From Candidatus Poribacteria bacterium (lineage in GTDB: Bacteria; Poribacteria; WGA-4E; WGA-3G), in the NCBI GenBank assembly GCA_009835515.1, contig VXXH01000430.1, forward strand, positions 1 through 17,505: a stretch of 17,505 nucleotides of DNA, in the 5' to 3' direction. Shown here one piece after another: positions 16,268 through 17,505 of the stretch. The notes under the pieces were generated by a model. It saw nothing but the letters and a program-made list of their open reading frames with translations, had not been told where the DNA came from and made no database searches. The number at the start of each line of letters is the position of its first letter. The stretch's first letter is position 1. Both the position numbers and the translations under genes were made by a program.

Positions 16268-16821
16268 AAAGGATTCTCCAATTTTGCGCCCACTATCGTG
16301 CCCTGGGTAACAACTTGTGCTTCAACAGACGCTTGCACCGCAAAACGGGACAAATTTTCAAGCACATGCGTCTGTTCCACTTTGTATTCAAGCAACTCAC
16401 CAGCTCGAACTCGACCGACGACCTCAACATCTACCGAAGCCAACATGCCGATCTTGGAAGCGGCATTCATTGTGCTATCCCCAAAAATCTCCAATAATCG
16501 CTCTAATGTATAATAATTGTCGTCAGCACCGTCTGTATTCGTTAAGAGATCACTAATATTTTCCGTTCCCAATGCGTCCGCCTCACGTCTACGTTCACAT
16601 GTCCAAATGTAACTCAGGAGGCTGCAGCATTGCCCCAGTCCTTCAATGACGTATACCGATGGCCAGTAAAACGGCGGTTCGACACCAGAAAACACAGGTT
16701 CAGAGCGGCAAATAGGTCGCTCGGCGTTGAGAATAGGAACATCACCACCTATGTATCTAATGATCGATTTGACCATTAGAAACGGAGGACGATGCGGCAG
16801 GGAAGATTCTACAGTTTTCAT
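16264..16821 (-). CDS. FabZ-like protein lacking the catalytic His
   Basis: This 185-residue hot-dog-fold protein is paralogous to the dehydratase at 6106-6660. LPHRPPFLMV (8-17) is the FabZ start, and WPSVYVIEGLGQCCSLL (53-69) aligns with the central helix and keeps Glu60. The GHFP motif is replaced by FSGVEPPFYW (44-53), so Val47 stands where the catalytic His should be, and the PG of the family becomes PS. Both homologues share an insertion of about 35 residues after this helix (~75-115). It may be a non-catalytic partner in a heterodimer with the intact dehydratase, or may have an altered activity. The ATG overlaps the upstream stop (ATGA) and has no clear ribosome binding site, so translation is probably coupled. 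Confidence 0.75.
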   Translation of the reverse strand: MKTVESSLPHRPPFLMVKSIIRYIGGDVPILNAERPICRSEPVFSGVEPPFYWPSVYVIEGLGQCCSLLSYIWTCERRREADALGTENISDLLTNTDGADDNYYTLERLLEIFGDSTMNAASKIGMLASVDVEVVGRVRAGELLEYKVEQTHVLENLSRFAVQASVEAQVVTQGTIVGAKLENPL

Positions 16822-17198
16822 TGTTCAGATATAGAAACGTATAAGTAAAAAGCGAGGGTTCCAGCAAGACAACCCAGAACAGCAGGACCTGTTTGGCGAT
16901 TGCGAACTTTTGCTTTGTAGGTTTGTGTGTAAATCTGGATATATTCTGGTGATTTACCAACGAACCTTGCTGCAGGTGGTGCTTGGGCGAAATAAGCTAC
17001 GAGAACCGTCCCTGCCCCGCACAGAAAACCAACAGCACCCCACACACCTTGCTTAATATCGGCTTTGGCATCTCGTTCAGCAGCAGCTACGGCTTCAGCC
17101 CGTTCTGAATTTTGTTGTGCAAGGGCAATCATGGGCGTACTGAAGACCAACACTGCCATAAAAAACACTAAAAGACAAAAAGTCGAATCTATTTTCAC
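16818..17198 (-). CDS. Small exported membrane protein, first gene of the operon (uncharacterised)
   Basis: The protein has 126 residues from a GTG at 17198 with AAGGAG 8 bases upstream. An N-terminal signal peptide (hydrophobic ~8-23, likely cleavage after IALA at residue 27) is followed by a short charged, Ala/Glu-rich stretch. A first hydrophobic segment follows (~50-71, VGFLCGAGTVLVAYFA), then a polar loop with SPEYIQIYTQTYKAKVRNRQ (~83-102), and a second segment (~104-122). I do not recognise a named family. As first gene of the run, its upstream region (17199-17505) should carry the main promoter. The combination of membrane anchor and basic loop fits a small inner-membrane accessory protein; function is unknown. 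Confidence 0.65.
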   Translation of the reverse strand: MKIDSTFCLLVFFMAVLVFSTPMIALAQQNSERAEAVAAAERDAKADIKQGVWGAVGFLCGAGTVLVAYFAQAPPAARFVGKSPEYIQIYTQTYKAKVRNRQTGPAVLGCLAGTLAFYLYVSISEQ

Positions 17199-17371
17199 TT
17201 TATTTCTCCTTGTGGATTACGGTATGGTTGCTTTAGATGAAGTTTTTCAGATACTTTCGGCTCCAGTCAAATTCAGGAAGTTATAAATCCTTTCACGCGC
17301 TAATTCCGCAGCGCATCGCCAACGAAACCAGCACGCAGCAAGCGGCTGCAAAGTATAGAGCCCACCATCAG

Positions 17372-17426
17372 AAAACCAGAAAAATTGGGGTATTTGGACG
17401 TTGTCTTCTTAGACGCATACCCAATT
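17372..17426 (-). terminator. Terminator-like hairpin with T-run on the minus strand
   Basis: On the minus strand AATTGGGTAT (17426-17417) pairs with ATACCCCAATT (17393-17383), with one bulged base, followed at once by TTTTTCTGGTTTTC. The 23-base loop contains one arm of the 9-bp outer stem (17395-17403), so the two structures compete or form a pseudoknot. It may end a gene outside the window or act as an attenuator for the operon starting at 17198. Confidence 0.5.
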
Positions 17427-17436
17427 GCCAGATGGC

Positions 17437-17477
17437 GGAGACGGAGGTAGCAGGAGCTACTTCGGTAATCCGTCTCC
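17437..17477 (-). other. Nested inverted repeat (9-bp stem with inner hairpin) in the operon leader
   Basis: GGAGACGGA (17437-17445) and TCCGTCTCC (17469-17477) form a perfect 9-bp stem. Inside it GTAGC AGGA GCTAC forms a second 5-bp hairpin. A further perfect 9-bp pair, TGGACGTTG (17395-17403) with CAACGTCCA (17477-17485), encloses the whole element. On the minus strand this would form a compact RNA domain upstream of the operon. I match it to no known riboswitch class. Confidence 0.6.
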
Positions 17478-17505
17478 AACGTCCATTCGCAACCATACCT
17501 GATTC

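Larger units (their letters stand above)
17199..17505. other. Gene-free region upstream of the operon
   Basis: No convincing gene is present in these 307 bases. The outer part (17372-17485) holds the structured element described separately. A small GC-rich hairpin (GCAGC/GCTGC, around 17334-17350) lies nearer the operon. TTGACT occurs on the minus strand at 17270-17265, and TATAAC at 17285-17280, but neither has a well-spaced partner box, so the operon promoter could not be fixed by eye. Confidence 0.5.

Noticed and set aside
4784..17198. Interpretation as an aryl polyene or enediyne cluster
   Set aside because: There is no aromatic starter enzyme, ligase or thioesterase for aryl polyenes, and no multidomain enediyne synthase; only parts of each set are shared.
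17265..17285. TTGACT and TATAAC on the minus strand as the operon promoter
   Set aside because: The two boxes are in the wrong order and neither has a partner at 16-18 bases, so no promoter was called.
17304..17447. Plus-strand open frame of about 48 codons ending in RWRRRR
   Set aside because: It has no start codon or ribosome site and lies across the inverted repeats, so the frame is likely chance.

Overview
The window looks like bacterial accessory DNA of moderate GC. Nearly all genes lie on the minus strand and are tightly packed. My best guess for the source is a Candidatus Poribacteria-type or similar uncultured marine or sponge-associated bacterium. This is inference only. It rests on a phytanoyl-CoA dioxygenase-family gene beside a stand-alone N,N-dimethylformamidase-large-subunit-like gene, twin ABC-2 permeases and a Tat-lipoprotein pair. 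No rRNA, tRNA, CRISPR array or intact insertion sequence was seen.

Layout. (1) Positions 1-1727 hold the start of a PhyH-family dioxygenase gene (minus strand, cut by the window edge) with a good sigma70-type promoter, diverging from a plus-strand DmfA2-like gene. (2) Positions 1750-4654 hold two ABC-2-type permease genes on the minus strand, coupled by a TGAGATG junction and preceded by their own promoter. No ATPase gene is visible. (3) Positions 4784-17198 are the centrepiece: about 12.4 kb of minus-strand genes joined mostly by ATGA or GTGA stop/start overlaps. Read in transcription order they are a small exported membrane protein, a FabZ-like protein lacking the catalytic His, an FAD-dependent halogenase-like oxidoreductase, a DUF1702-like protein, Tat lipoprotein B, a ketosynthase-gene remnant, Tat lipoprotein A, a fused ketosynthase/degenerate ketosynthase, an acyl carrier protein, a GcvT-like folate-fold protein, a FabG-like ketoreductase, a FabD-like acyltransferase, a FabZ-like dehydratase with His and Glu intact, and a beta-propeller lipoprotein. 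(4) Positions 17199-17505 contain no gene but carry nested inverted repeats that look like a structured leader or attenuator on the minus strand.

How the genes may work together. ACP, KS, KR, DH and AT together can run full cycles of condensation, keto-reduction and dehydration. No enoyl reductase is present, so a polyene or otherwise unsaturated acyl chain is the simplest expectation. The halogenase-like flavoprotein and the GcvT-like protein are candidate tailoring enzymes. The two Tat lipoproteins, the propeller lipoprotein and the small membrane protein point to an envelope-located product. The gene set resembles aryl-polyene-type type II systems in outline (split or degenerate KS, two dehydratase homologues, lipoproteins), but no aromatic starter enzymes, CoA ligase, thioesterase or phosphopantetheinyl transferase are visible here. 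The product is unknown.

The clearest piece of local history is a tandem duplication of about 1.32 kb. It copied the lipoprotein gene together with the first ~118 bases of the KS gene and the last few dozen bases of the DUF1702-like gene. Both lipoprotein copies stayed open, while the extra KS start decayed through a 1-base deletion and truncation.
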